The notes under the pieces: model-generated
Database searches by the model: none
The model's input: only the letters and a program-made list of their open reading frames with translations
What the model was told of the DNA's origin: nothing
Part shown: one piece after another, positions 28,239 through 37,415 of the stretch
Layout: the number at the start of each line of letters is the position of its first letter
Position numbering within the stretch: the stretch's first letter is position 1
Assembly: GCF_022014595.1 (NCBI RefSeq)
Contig: NZ_CP091740.1
Location: forward strand, 1,178,001-1,242,000
Length of the DNA stretch: 64,000 bases
Direction: 5' to 3'
DNA from: Solitalea lacus
GTDB taxonomy: Bacteria; Bacteroidota; Bacteroidia; Sphingobacteriales; Sphingobacteriaceae
Translations under genes and position numbers: made by a program

Positions 28239-28805
28239 ATGGAGCAAATGTTAGAAGCAAACATAACGATTACTCATTTTGAAGAGTTTTTCCATAAACA
28301 TTATAAATTTTTATGTCTTGTAAGTGCACAAATTGTGGGAGATCTTGATGTCTCCAAAGATCTTGTTCAAGAATTTTATATAGATTTTTGGAGACGCCGG
28401 GATACAATTCAATTGTCAAGCACTTTTCAAGCCTATGCAGTTCGGGCTGTAAAAAATTTAGCTGTTTCTTATATACGTAAACAGGAATCCCTGGAAGCTA
28501 AAAGAAACTTTCTGGAAACTATTGATTGTTTCGATCCTCAGGCAGATACTGAGAATTTGTTTAATAAAGAGAGCCTTGATACTAAGATCAATGCTTCCAT
28601 TGATAAGTTACCCAAAGAATGCAGAAATATATTTCTGCTGCACAATCTTGAAGGATTGAGCTATGCTCAAATTGCTGAGCGTAATAATATTTCTATTAAT
28701 ACAGTTAAAACTCAAATGAAAAGGGCATATGCCTTTTTACGCACTGATTTAGCTGAACAATCAATTAATTTGTTGATTATATATTTCTGGTTATCAAAGC
28801 TTTAG
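28239..28805 (+). CDS. ECF RNA polymerase sigma factor, module A
   Basis: The 188-residue protein has region 2 (VSKDLVQEFYIDFWRRRDTI) and region 4 (LPKECRNIFLLHNLEGLSYA, then ERNNISINTVKTQMKRAYAF) of an ECF sigma factor of the FecI-like/SusC-associated group. It ends in a hydrophobic tail (LLIIYFWLSKL) that also appears in module B's sigma. It lies upstream of fecR and susC homologues in the same direction, so it probably activates the module when released by FecR. The ATG at 28239 starts the protein. Confidence 0.96.
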   Translation: MEQMLEANITITHFEEFFHKHYKFLCLVSAQIVGDLDVSKDLVQEFYIDFWRRRDTIQLSSTFQAYAVRAVKNLAVSYIRKQESLEAKRNFLETIDCFDPQADTENLFNKESLDTKINASIDKLPKECRNIFLLHNLEGLSYAQIAERNNISINTVKTQMKRAYAFLRTDLAEQSINLLIIYFWLSKL

Positions 28806-28871
28806 AAATAATTTCTTTTTTTCTTAAAAGTTTTGTCACCCTCCATTCTCTATTTCTCGACTTATTTTCAG

Positions 28872-30065
28872 ATGATGAATAAACCAAACAATACCGGTAA
28901 CCCGGAGTGGGAGCAAGTTCTTTGTGCTTTAGCGCAAGGAGATGAAATAAATCCTGATCGGCTTAATCAATTGAGTGATGAAGAAAGAGGATTTATTGCA
29001 GAACTGGTGGATAAAAGACAATTAACTAAGGCGGTATCTCAGCTACATGAAATTGATTTACAAAAAGATTGGCTGGCTGTTAAAACTCAAGTTGATAGAT
29101 TGAATGCATCTGGGAGAGTATTCCAATTAAAGAACTGGTTGTTGCATTATGCTGCAGTGTTAATATTGCCATTAACCATTTTGGGTGCATTATATTTTGG
29201 ATTAAAGAATAATGATAAGATAGCACAAAGCTCTACTGTTGCCCAAAAGGAAGCCGGAGATCGCGGAAAAGCAACATTAATTCTTGGTGATGGGAAAAAA
29301 GTGGAGTTAACCGCTAATCAGGTTATCACAAACTCCGACGGCGCAAGAATTCGGTCTGATTCTTCAAATGCTTTAGTTTATGAGTCGGAGCAAAATGTTG
29401 GTGACAAGGCTAGTTATAATACACTTATAATTCCTAAAGGCGGATCATACAAATTAATGCTGGAGGATGGAACGGAGATTTGGGTAAATGCTGATTCCCG
29501 TTTAAAGTATCAGGTGAATTTTGATGTGACCAAAACCAGAGAAGTGTTTCTTGAAAGTGGCGAGGCTTATTTTAAAGTGGCCAAAAATCCGGATAAACCT
29601 TTCATTGTTCACAATAGAAATATGGACATCCGAGTGTTGGGTACGTCATTTAATGTAAATGCCTATTCTAAAAGCATTCAAACTACTCTAGTTGAAGGCA
29701 AGGTAAAGATAAGTGTTAATAATAGTCAGAATTTGGATTTAACACCAGGACAACAGGCAAGTTTTGATGAGTTAACAGGAAGCCTTGAGAAACAGGATGT
29801 GGATGTGTATTCGTTTGTTGCCTGGAAGGATGACATTATTGCCTTTGATAATGTTACAATGGAGGGCTTAATGGAGCAAATAGGCCGTTTATATGACTAC
29901 GATATTCAATTTAAAGACGAAAGCTTAAAGAAATTGCATTATTCGGGCAGCGCTGATAAGTCAGAGTCTGTACGAGATGTATTAAATATCATTCAAAGAA
30001 CTTCAAATCTTCAGTTCACCATAAAAGAAAGGAGCATTATAATAGAAAAAATGAAGAGAAAATAA
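28872..30065 (+). CDS. FecR-family anti-sigma factor, module A
   Basis: The 397-residue protein has a short cytoplasmic part (about residues 1-88), one membrane helix (YAAVLILPLTILGALYFGL, about residues 90-110), and a periplasmic FecR domain (YKLMLEDGTEIWVNADSRLK, FLESGEAYFKV, PFIVHNRNMDIRVLGTSFNV, TLVEGKVKI). A C-terminal DUF4974 domain follows (FDNVTMEGLMEQIGRLYDYD, ending ERSIIIEK). Such proteins hold the sigma factor inactive until the TonB-dependent receptor signals ligand binding. ATGs at 28872 and 28875 are the likely starts; an upstream TTG frame is less plausible. The gene starts 66 bases after the sigma gene. Confidence 0.95.
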   Translation: MMNKPNNTGNPEWEQVLCALAQGDEINPDRLNQLSDEERGFIAELVDKRQLTKAVSQLHEIDLQKDWLAVKTQVDRLNASGRVFQLKNWLLHYAAVLILPLTILGALYFGLKNNDKIAQSSTVAQKEAGDRGKATLILGDGKKVELTANQVITNSDGARIRSDSSNALVYESEQNVGDKASYNTLIIPKGGSYKLMLEDGTEIWVNADSRLKYQVNFDVTKTREVFLESGEAYFKVAKNPDKPFIVHNRNMDIRVLGTSFNVNAYSKSIQTTLVEGKVKISVNNSQNLDLTPGQQASFDELTGSLEKQDVDVYSFVAWKDDIIAFDNVTMEGLMEQIGRLYDYDIQFKDESLKKLHYSGSADKSESVRDVLNIIQRTSNLQFTIKERSIIIEKMKRK

Positions 30066-30068
30066 TAA

Positions 30069-30098
30069 AGTCGGGCAATGTTGCCTCATCGCCCGACT
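30069..30098 (+). promoter_or_regulatory. Conserved RNA hairpin in the fecR-susC leader, module A
   Basis: Directly after the fecR stop codon lies a 12-bp stem (30069-30080 with 30087-30098) with one A-C mismatch and the hexaloop ttgcct. The same structure, with a shorter stem and loop ttgctg, occurs at 46303-46326 in module B. The following bases (aggtaagttt, taaatca) are also shared, so this looks like a conserved untranslated leader of the susC message rather than a simple terminator, as no T-run follows. Confidence 0.65.
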
Positions 30099-30175
30099 AG
30101 GTAAGTTTTCATAAATCATTTGCTTTGACCGAGCAACAAGGATTTATTGTGTTTAACTCAACCAGTCCAAATCTA

Positions 30176-33100
30176 ATGAAAAAAGTTTACGAAAAAACTA
30201 TTCCAATTTCAAACACATTAAAAGACAGTTTCAAAAAAGCCAGTTTTTTGGTTTTATTGCTTTTTGCCTTTTCTGCTAACATGATGGCTCAATCACTTCC
30301 CAAAGTAAGCCTTAATGTTAAAGGTGCTCAAGTATCGAAAGTTATTGCTGCTCTTAAGAAGCAAGTTAAATTTCATATTGTTTATAATCACGAAGAAGTA
30401 AATGTCCTGCCTAAGGTAACAATGAAAGTAAAGGACCAACCGCTTGAAAAGGTGTTGGAGCAAATACTTACTGGTTCTAATTTAGAATATACAGTACAAT
30501 CAAATACAGTTATCATTGGTCCGAAACAGTTGAGGGATGATAAGGCCTCTGTTGTACGCAAAAAGTTAGCCATATCTGGGGTGGTTGTTGATGAGGATAA
30601 AAGGCCTCTGTATTATGCGAGTATTGGTGAGATAGGTTCAACTAATGGGACTTTTACTGACGCAAATGGACATTTTGAATTGAGCGTATCGGAGAATGCC
30701 GTTCTCAGTATTACTTATTTAGGAATGATTCCTTTAAAAGTTTCGGTAGCAGGTAAAACTAACTTCAATAATATAGTAATGAAGTTAAATAGTGTGGGGA
30801 TAAAGGAAGTAGTTGTATCTACTGGTATTTTTAAAAAGACAGATCAGAGCTTTACAGGAGCTTCAACCACCGTTACCGCTAAAGAATTACAACAATTTGG
30901 TAACCGAAATATTATTACCGCACTTCGAAATATAGATCCTTCATTTAATATTGTTGAAAGCAATGTTTTTGGCTCCAATCCAAACCGTTTACCAGAGATT
31001 CAGATTAGAGGTAATTCAAGTTTGCCTAATGTGAACGACTTACAAGACCAAACGCGAGTTGGATTAAATACCCCACTAATTATTTTGGATGGCTTTCAAT
31101 CTACGCTTCAAAAAATGTTGGATATCAACGAAAATGAGGTGGAATCGATAACCATTTTAAAGGATGCTTCAGCTACGGCTATCTATGGATCAAGAGGAGC
31201 TAACGGTGTGGTTGTGATTACAACCAAGGCTCCTGCTGCAGGTAAACTTAGAATAAATTATCGTGGAGATGTTAATGTTGAGGCTCCAGATTTAAGTGCT
31301 TATAGTGTTTTGGATGCTAGAGATAAACTGGCTTTGGAAGAAGCTGTAGGGTTATATAACAATGCTAGGGCTGAAAATGATGTTCCATTAAAACGTTACT
31401 ATGGATTCCTTTTAAATGAAGTTAATAGTGGTGTTAATACTTACTGGTTGTCCAAACCCTTAACAACTGGAGTAGGTCAACGCCATAACATTCGCTTAGA
31501 AGGAGGAGACCAAACTTTTCGTTATTCGGCGTCTATGCAACTGAATGATATTAAGGGAGTAATGAAAGAGTCGGGGCGTAAAACATATAATGGTACCATT
31601 AACTTGTCTTATACTTATAAGAAGGTAAGATTTAGTAATAATTTAATGATTGTGGACGGAAATTCGGCCAATTCTCCTTATGGTGATTTTAGCGAATACG
31701 TTCGTATGAACCCATACTGGCGAGCTTATGATGAAAATGGTAATGTGATCAAGTTTTTAGGTAATCCCGGAAACCAAGATTATTCAAATCGCTGGTCAAC
31801 ATTGCCAACAAATCCATTATATAACGCAACGCTCAACGTTTTTGATAAAACCAAAAACGCTGAACTAACTAACAATACTTCAATAGAATTACCAATTCTT
31901 CAAGATTTAATTGTAAGAGGACGTGTAGGGATAACAAAAGGGCAAAGTCAAACAGACAAATTCAGGCCTGCCGAGCATACGGCATTTGCAAATTATACCG
32001 ATATCGACATTTTCAGAAAAGGAGATTATAGCTATAGTGTTGCAAACAGTTTGTCATATGATGCATCGGTGAACTTAAGTTATTCAAAAACTTTTGAGAA
32101 TAACAATACATTATTTGGCGGCCTTGACTATAACGTTCGTCAAAGTCAGGCGTCGGGCTATAGTTTTTTGGCGGAAGGTTTTACAAATGCAAACCTCGAC
32201 TTTATTTCAATGGCTCAGCAATATGCTAAGGACGGAAAGCCTACCGGTTCTGAAGGTCTTTCGAGAGCAGTTGGCATAACAGGAAACATAAACTATATAT
32301 ACGATAACCGATACTTTGTTGACGGATCAATGCGTATTGACGGATCTTCACAATTTGGGTCTAAGAAAAGATTTGCGCCATTCTGGTCTGCGGGTTTGGG
32401 ATGGAATATGCATAATGAGAACTTTTTGAAAAACTCTAAAGTGATCAACCGATTAAAGATTCGCGGTTCATTTGGTTTAACCGGTTCGCAGAACTTTAGT
32501 TCATATCAGGCACTTTCTTCTTATCGCTATTATACTGATGATCGCTACTTCAATTGGAATGGCTCTTATTTAATGGGGCTTGGAAACGAAGATTTGAAGT
32601 GGCAACAAACAATGAATTATGACATTGGTATTGATGGTGAGTTTTTGGATAGAAGACTAAAATTAACTGCTGATTACTACATTGAAAAAACCAATGACTT
32701 AGTTTCTTCTGTTAATCTTCCTGCATCTAATGGATTTACCAGTTATATCGAAAACATTGGTAAAATGGAGAACAGAGGTTTAGAATTAAAGGCCACAGCT
32801 TTTCTAATCCGTAATATGGACCGTGCCTTCACCTGGAGCGTTACAATGGCCATGATTCATAATAAAAATAAGATAGTTCAAATTTCTCAGGCATTAAAAG
32901 ATGCACAAAAGGCAATTGAAAATTCAACCGGTGCAGCGCCAAGTACTTTATATAGAGAAGGCTTTTCAACTAATGCTATTTGGGTTGTTCCTTCGTTGGG
33001 TATTGATCCAAGTACAGGGAAAGAGCTTTATTTAGGAAAAGATGGATTGCCAACTTATACCTGGAGTCCAGCTAATCTTGAAGCTGTTGGATCAACTGAG

Positions 33101-33553
33101 CCTGTTATCCGAGGTAATTTCAGTACTATGGTTCGGTATAAGAACTTATCACTGAATGCCGCATTTGGTTACCGCACAGGAGGACAGTTATACAATCAGA
33201 CATTGATTGATAAGGTTGAAAATGCCAATTATAACTATAATGTTGATTCTCGCGTGTATGACAATCGGTGGAAAAACCCTGGTGATAACGCTGCATTTAA
33301 AGGATTATTAGTTACTGCGGCAACCAGCAGGACTTCGCGTTTTGTTCAGGATGAGGGGACTATTAATTGTCAGAATATCAATTTAATGTATGACTTAAGG
33401 TCGAAGTATTTGAACAAACATCTTGGTTTGGATATTCTTTCGGTTTCTGCAAGTGTAGCTGATGCATTTTATATCTCTACCGTTAGGCAGGAACGTGGTA
33501 CCCAGTATCCATTCTCCAGACAGTTCTCATTAAGAATTAGTACAACATTTTAA
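30176..33553 (+). CDS. SusC/RagA-type TonB-dependent outer-membrane receptor with STN domain, module A
   Basis: The 1125-residue protein starts at the ATG at 30176 (a TTG-started extension from 30125 is unlikely). A long signal peptide ends near FSANMMAQ. It then has an STN domain (about residues 40-110: VSKVIAALKKQ, LEKVLEQIL), a CarboxypepD_reg-like domain (ISGVVVDEDKRPLYYASI, about 132-215), a TonB plug (GSNPNRLPEIQIRGNSSLPN, ILKDASATAIYGSRGANGVV) and a 22-strand barrel ending FSLRISTTF. The STN domain is the signalling module that contacts FecR. Together with the following SusD protein it imports bulky ligands across the outer membrane. It is closely similar over its whole length to the module B receptor. 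Confidence 0.96.
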   Translation: MKKVYEKTIPISNTLKDSFKKASFLVLLLFAFSANMMAQSLPKVSLNVKGAQVSKVIAALKKQVKFHIVYNHEEVNVLPKVTMKVKDQPLEKVLEQILTGSNLEYTVQSNTVIIGPKQLRDDKASVVRKKLAISGVVVDEDKRPLYYASIGEIGSTNGTFTDANGHFELSVSENAVLSITYLGMIPLKVSVAGKTNFNNIVMKLNSVGIKEVVVSTGIFKKTDQSFTGASTTVTAKELQQFGNRNIITALRNIDPSFNIVESNVFGSNPNRLPEIQIRGNSSLPNVNDLQDQTRVGLNTPLIILDGFQSTLQKMLDINENEVESITILKDASATAIYGSRGANGVVVITTKAPAAGKLRINYRGDVNVEAPDLSAYSVLDARDKLALEEAVGLYNNARAENDVPLKRYYGFLLNEVNSGVNTYWLSKPLTTGVGQRHNIRLEGGDQTFRYSASMQLNDIKGVMKESGRKTYNGTINLSYTYKKVRFSNNLMIVDGNSANSPYGDFSEYVRMNPYWRAYDENGNVIKFLGNPGNQDYSNRWSTLPTNPLYNATLNVFDKTKNAELTNNTSIELPILQDLIVRGRVGITKGQSQTDKFRPAEHTAFANYTDIDIFRKGDYSYSVANSLSYDASVNLSYSKTFENNNTLFGGLDYNVRQSQASGYSFLAEGFTNANLDFISMAQQYAKDGKPTGSEGLSRAVGITGNINYIYDNRYFVDGSMRIDGSSQFGSKKRFAPFWSAGLGWNMHNENFLKNSKVINRLKIRGSFGLTGSQNFSSYQALSSYRYYTDDRYFNWNGSYLMGLGNEDLKWQQTMNYDIGIDGEFLDRRLKLTADYYIEKTNDLVSSVNLPASNGFTSYIENIGKMENRGLELKATAFLIRNMDRAFTWSVTMAMIHNKNKIVQISQALKDAQKAIENSTGAAPSTLYREGFSTNAIWVVPSLGIDPSTGKELYLGKDGLPTYTWSPANLEAVGSTEPVIRGNFSTMVRYKNLSLNAAFGYRTGGQLYNQTLIDKVENANYNYNVDSRVYDNRWKNPGDNAAFKGLLVTAATSRTSRFVQDEGTINCQNINLMYDLRSKYLNKHLGLDILSVSASVADAFYISTVRQERGTQYPFSRQFSLRISTTF

Positions 33554-33564
33554 TCTAGGATAGG

Positions 33565-35022
33565 ATGAAAAATCTAAAATATATTATCGTTGCCGTGCTA
33601 GCCTTGATAAGCACTTCCTGTAAGGATTTTTTAACGGTAAATCCTAAAACAGAGATGACCCAGGATGTGCTTTTTTCAACAGAAGCAGGATTTAAAGATG
33701 CTTTAAGCGGCGTTTACATTCAGATGAAGGGCTCTGATGCTTATGGTATGGCGATGACCATGGGTACAATTGAGCAGATCATCTCAAGTTGGGATGTGAC
33801 GGCCAATAGCACGCCACAGAAATTAGGTCTTTTTAATTATACGGATGCTGGTGTTGAAGGATCACTAGCCACTATTTATGCTGCAGAATATAAAATTATA
33901 GCTAGCATTAACGCGATTTTGAATCATGTTGATGAAAGAAAGGATGTTTTTAACACACCTGGTATGTACGAAACCATTAAGGCAGAATGCTTGGCATTAC
34001 GTGCTTATTGTCACTTAGACCTTTTGCGCTTATTTGGACCTATTCCTACAGATCCAAGCACTGGAAACATGTTGGCGTATGTTACAGTACTTTCTAAGAA
34101 TCCTAATCAGTTAATTCCTTTTTCCCAATATCAGGAATTATTATTAAAAGACTTGACCGAAGCAGAAGCTCTACTGAAAGATATCGATCCGATTACTCAA
34201 TACTCATTGGTTCAACTACGAGATCCTCGTGCGACAGCTGCGTTCAATCCTGCCGATACTTATTTAGCTTATCGTTATTACCGCATGAACTACTATGCCG
34301 TAAAGGCGTTACAAGCTCGTGCTTATTTGTGGTTCAATAATAAAGAGAAGGCATATGAATGCGCTAAATTGGTTATTGATGCCAAAAATAATGATGGTTC
34401 TGCAAAGTTTCGTTTAGGTACAGCGGTCGATATGACTAACAAGGATTATGTGCTCACTTGTGAACACATTTGCGGTTTGTATGATTTCAATCTGTATACA
34501 AAATATGTTGGAAACTTTGCAAATGGTTTATTGAAAAAAGGTTCGACAGCTACCTCCATTAACACTCAGCTATTTGGCAATACTGGAACTGACATTCGTG
34601 AGGCCAATATGTGGGAGCTCATTACTTTAGCCAATCAATCTAAGTGCTATGTGTTGAAGAAATATCAAATGGTGGAGAAGCCTACCAATTTGGCAAGTGA
34701 TTTTAAGCAGATTCCGTTATTGCGTATCAGTGAAATGTACATGATTGCCATTGAAGCGGGAGCCTCTGCTGATGCACAAGCATTATGGAATACGTTCCGC
34801 ACATCCAGAAATATTGCAGTTACTAATTTACCTGCCGACCCAACTGCATTAAAATATGAATTGTTGAAGGAGTACCGAAAAGAGTTTTATGGAGAGGGTC
34901 AGGCATTTTTTGCCTATAAACGTGTAAACGCACCAAAGGCAAACATGTTGTTTGTTCCAGCTGCAGCTACCGTTAACTACTTAATTCCATTGCCTAAAAC
35001 GGAAACCATTAACCTTAATTAA
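33565..35022 (+). CDS. SusD/RagB-type surface lipoprotein, module A
   Basis: The 485-residue protein begins with a lipoprotein signal (VAVLALISTSCKDFLTVNPK; Cys 19). It shows the SusD helical pattern: FSTEAGFKDALSGVYIQMKG, AECLALRAYCHLDLLRLFGP and LKEYRKEFYGEGQAFFAYKR. SusD proteins sit on the cell surface as a lid on the SusC barrel and bind the ligand. It is 11 bases downstream of susC and 8 bases before the DUF4843 gene. RagB-like relatives bind peptides; that this one does is inference. Confidence 0.96.
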   Translation: MKNLKYIIVAVLALISTSCKDFLTVNPKTEMTQDVLFSTEAGFKDALSGVYIQMKGSDAYGMAMTMGTIEQIISSWDVTANSTPQKLGLFNYTDAGVEGSLATIYAAEYKIIASINAILNHVDERKDVFNTPGMYETIKAECLALRAYCHLDLLRLFGPIPTDPSTGNMLAYVTVLSKNPNQLIPFSQYQELLLKDLTEAEALLKDIDPITQYSLVQLRDPRATAAFNPADTYLAYRYYRMNYYAVKALQARAYLWFNNKEKAYECAKLVIDAKNNDGSAKFRLGTAVDMTNKDYVLTCEHICGLYDFNLYTKYVGNFANGLLKKGSTATSINTQLFGNTGTDIREANMWELITLANQSKCYVLKKYQMVEKPTNLASDFKQIPLLRISEMYMIAIEAGASADAQALWNTFRTSRNIAVTNLPADPTALKYELLKEYRKEFYGEGQAFFAYKRVNAPKANMLFVPAAATVNYLIPLPKTETINLN

Positions 35023-35030
35023 TCTAACGA

Positions 35031-35804
35031 ATGAAAAAAATAAAATATTTCGTGGTGGCTCTGGCTTTATTAGGCCTGGCTTCTTGTAAGGAAGATGATT
35101 ATTACCTCTTTAATGATGTGGCAAGGTTGCAGTTTGGTCCGGATATAACAAGAATTTATCAACCCAGCTTTAACCTGGCAGATACCTTAAAGCCCTATAC
35201 TTTCTATTACGAAAATCCGGATGTAAAGCAGGATACGGTGTTTTTTGATATATATGCTATCGGTGGAACGTCATCAAAAGATCGCAGCTTTACACTTGAA
35301 CAAGTACAGGAAAGTGGTGTTAATAACGCTGTTGCCGGAACGCATTATCTGGCTTTTGCCAATCCTGCGGTTAGTAAAAACTATGTGATTAAAGCAGGTC
35401 AGATTCACAGTTTGGTTCCGGTAATTATATTGCGTGATCCTTCTTTAAAAAGCGCAAATGTAACATTGAAGTTTAATGTTGTTGTTAATGAGAATTTTCA
35501 GCTTGGAGAAGCTAAGAATCTATGGCGAAAAATTGATTTAACAGATCGACTAAGTCAGCCGGCAGCCTGGAATGCATCCGCAACTCAATTTTATTATGGT
35601 AAGTATAGTACTGTTAAACATCAATTCATGATCCAAAGTACCAATCAAAAATGGGATCAGGAATTCATGGCGACGCTTCCTAATGATTATGCTTTGCTTC
35701 AGTATTATACGGGCACACTTAAAAATGCTTTGGTTAATTACAATAATGCTCATCCGGGAAATATGCTCAGAGATGAAATGGGTGACCTGGTTGTATTTCC
35801 ATAA
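35031..35804 (+). CDS. DUF4843 surface lipoprotein, module A
   Basis: The protein has a lipoprotein signal (MKKIKYFVVALALLGLASC) and the DUF4843 pattern: DVARLQFGPDITRIYQP, KPYTFYYENPDVKQDTVFFD, GTHYLAFANPAVSKNYVIKA and VVNENFQLGEAKNLWRKI. It is a beta-rich lipoprotein found almost only directly after SusD genes in Bacteroidota, probably an accessory surface ligand-binding or scaffold protein. It lies 8 bases after susD and 18 bases before the PKD-like gene. Its biochemical role is not established. Confidence 0.93.
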   Translation: MKKIKYFVVALALLGLASCKEDDYYLFNDVARLQFGPDITRIYQPSFNLADTLKPYTFYYENPDVKQDTVFFDIYAIGGTSSKDRSFTLEQVQESGVNNAVAGTHYLAFANPAVSKNYVIKAGQIHSLVPVIILRDPSLKSANVTLKFNVVVNENFQLGEAKNLWRKIDLTDRLSQPAAWNASATQFYYGKYSTVKHQFMIQSTNQKWDQEFMATLPNDYALLQYYTGTLKNALVNYNNAHPGNMLRDEMGDLVVFP

Positions 35805-35822
35805 CTCTAAAGATGTTATCTC

Positions 35823-37352
35823 ATGAAGAAATTATATACAGTATTTAGTCTTGCAATGATCTTCATCATTGCAAGTTGTTCTGAAGATATTGGTAATTAT
35901 GAATATTCACCTGTAGAAGTAATTACTATTAAGGGTATCGATAATTCATACACGAAACTTTCAGGGGTGGAAAGAATCACTTTAGATCCTGAAGTTTCAA
36001 CAACAGCTAATGATGCCGATTTTGAATATTTCTGGGGTATCTATGAGACCAATGTTCAGGGTTATGCTCCGAAAATTGACACTATCGCTAAAACTAAAGC
36101 CTTAGACTATTTAATTAAGCAGCCTGCTAAAGGTTGGGTGTTGGTTTTTCGGGCTAAAAATAAAAAGACAGGATATTTTCAATATGTAACCTCCTCAGTA
36201 AACGTTGTAACACAATATACTCGTGGTTGGTACGTGGTGAAAGACGACGGAACTCAAACAGATGTGGATTTGTTTAAAAACCCTACGAACATTATTCCGG
36301 AAACGAAGGTGGAGAACGTGTTTAGTTTGGTAAATGGTAAAAAGCTAAATGGAAAGGCATCTCTTTTCAGTTTTCTTACAGCTTACAAATCAAGTGTTAC
36401 CGGTGTGCTTGGAAATACACGGGCTCTATTTGTAGTGAGTGATAATGATGCAACAGTGGTTGATATCAACACCTTTAAAGAAATCAGAGGTTTTAATAGT
36501 TTGTTTTATGAGTCACCATCAAACAAAGCTCCCAACTTTGTTACTTTCGCTTCTCAGGCCAACTACTTTGTGAACGACGGGCAGGTTTACGCGATTTATA
36601 CCATGAGTGCCAATACAGGACAATTTGGAGTGAGAAAGATGAGGGATAACTTAAATACTCCTTATAAAGTATCCAAGTACTTTATGACTTATGGTTTTAG
36701 CGATCCGATTTTCTTTGATGAAACCAGCAGCTCTTTTATATCTTCTGGAGCAACCGGTAATATGGTGAACGCTGTTTCAGATGCTGCTGCAACAAAGATG
36801 AAGGCGAATAATAACAATAAGAAGTTATTGTTCATGGGTAATAAAAACACTGCTCCTTTTTCGGGCTATGCAGTATTTCAGGATAAAACCGATCCGAATT
36901 TGAAGATCCTATCTTCGATTACGCCCGCTTTGCCTAATCTAACTATTATAAACGATACGCTAAAGGTTGCCGATAAGCTCTATAATGCCACCAACTATAC
37001 GCTTTTACAAGGCGATGAAAATATGCTTTACTTTACCGTTGGCAATCAGGTATGGTCGCGCAATTTGTCGAACAAGTTTGAGCAGTTGCAATACACTGTG
37101 CCTGCAGGAGAAGAAATAACTTTTATCCGCCACCGAAAATATACCGGATCGGGTGCTGAAGCTCCATACTCATACAATTACGTAATGGTCGGGACGAAAA
37201 TAGGGGCCAATTACAAAGTGCGCATGTTTACCAAAACATCCGGCAATCTATCGGCAAATCCGGTGTTTACCTTGGATGGAACAGGCTCGGTTGGTGATGT
37301 AATTTATATTTCACCGTCAATTAGTGAATCAACTTATACCAATACATTTTAA
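35823..37352 (+). CDS. PKD-like family lipoprotein, module A
   Basis: The 509-residue protein has the lipoprotein signal MKKLYTVFSLAMIFIIASC and then IGNYEYSPVEVITIKGIDNS, the hallmark start of the PKD-like lipoproteins of SusD-DUF4843 loci. A beta-rich middle includes ARGWYVVKDDGTQTDVDLFK-like and RAKNKKTGYFQYV segments, and the C-terminus (GTKIGANYKVRMFTKTSGNL) is shared with the module B copy. It probably sits at the surface in complex with SusC and SusD. A perfect 11-bp hairpin follows at 37362. Role in ligand capture is inferred from position. Confidence 0.9.
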   Translation: MKKLYTVFSLAMIFIIASCSEDIGNYEYSPVEVITIKGIDNSYTKLSGVERITLDPEVSTTANDADFEYFWGIYETNVQGYAPKIDTIAKTKALDYLIKQPAKGWVLVFRAKNKKTGYFQYVTSSVNVVTQYTRGWYVVKDDGTQTDVDLFKNPTNIIPETKVENVFSLVNGKKLNGKASLFSFLTAYKSSVTGVLGNTRALFVVSDNDATVVDINTFKEIRGFNSLFYESPSNKAPNFVTFASQANYFVNDGQVYAIYTMSANTGQFGVRKMRDNLNTPYKVSKYFMTYGFSDPIFFDETSSSFISSGATGNMVNAVSDAAATKMKANNNNKKLLFMGNKNTAPFSGYAVFQDKTDPNLKILSSITPALPNLTIINDTLKVADKLYNATNYTLLQGDENMLYFTVGNQVWSRNLSNKFEQLQYTVPAGEEITFIRHRKYTGSGAEAPYSYNYVMVGTKIGANYKVRMFTKTSGNLSANPVFTLDGTGSVGDVIYISPSISESTYTNTF

Positions 37353-37361
37353 CCATAAACC

Positions 37362-37388
37362 AATGGTGGCAGCTAGTCTGCCACCATT
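37362..37388 (+). terminator. Hairpin between the surface-import genes and the TlpA genes, module A
   Basis: A perfect 11-bp stem (aatggtggcag / ctgccaccatt) with a 5-base loop begins 9 bases after the PKD-like stop codon. No T-run follows, so it may act as an RNA stabiliser or partial terminator. Module B has an 18-bp hairpin at the same place. Confidence 0.65.
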
Positions 37389-37415
37389 AAAAAGCGCAAT
37401 TTAACCTCATAATAT

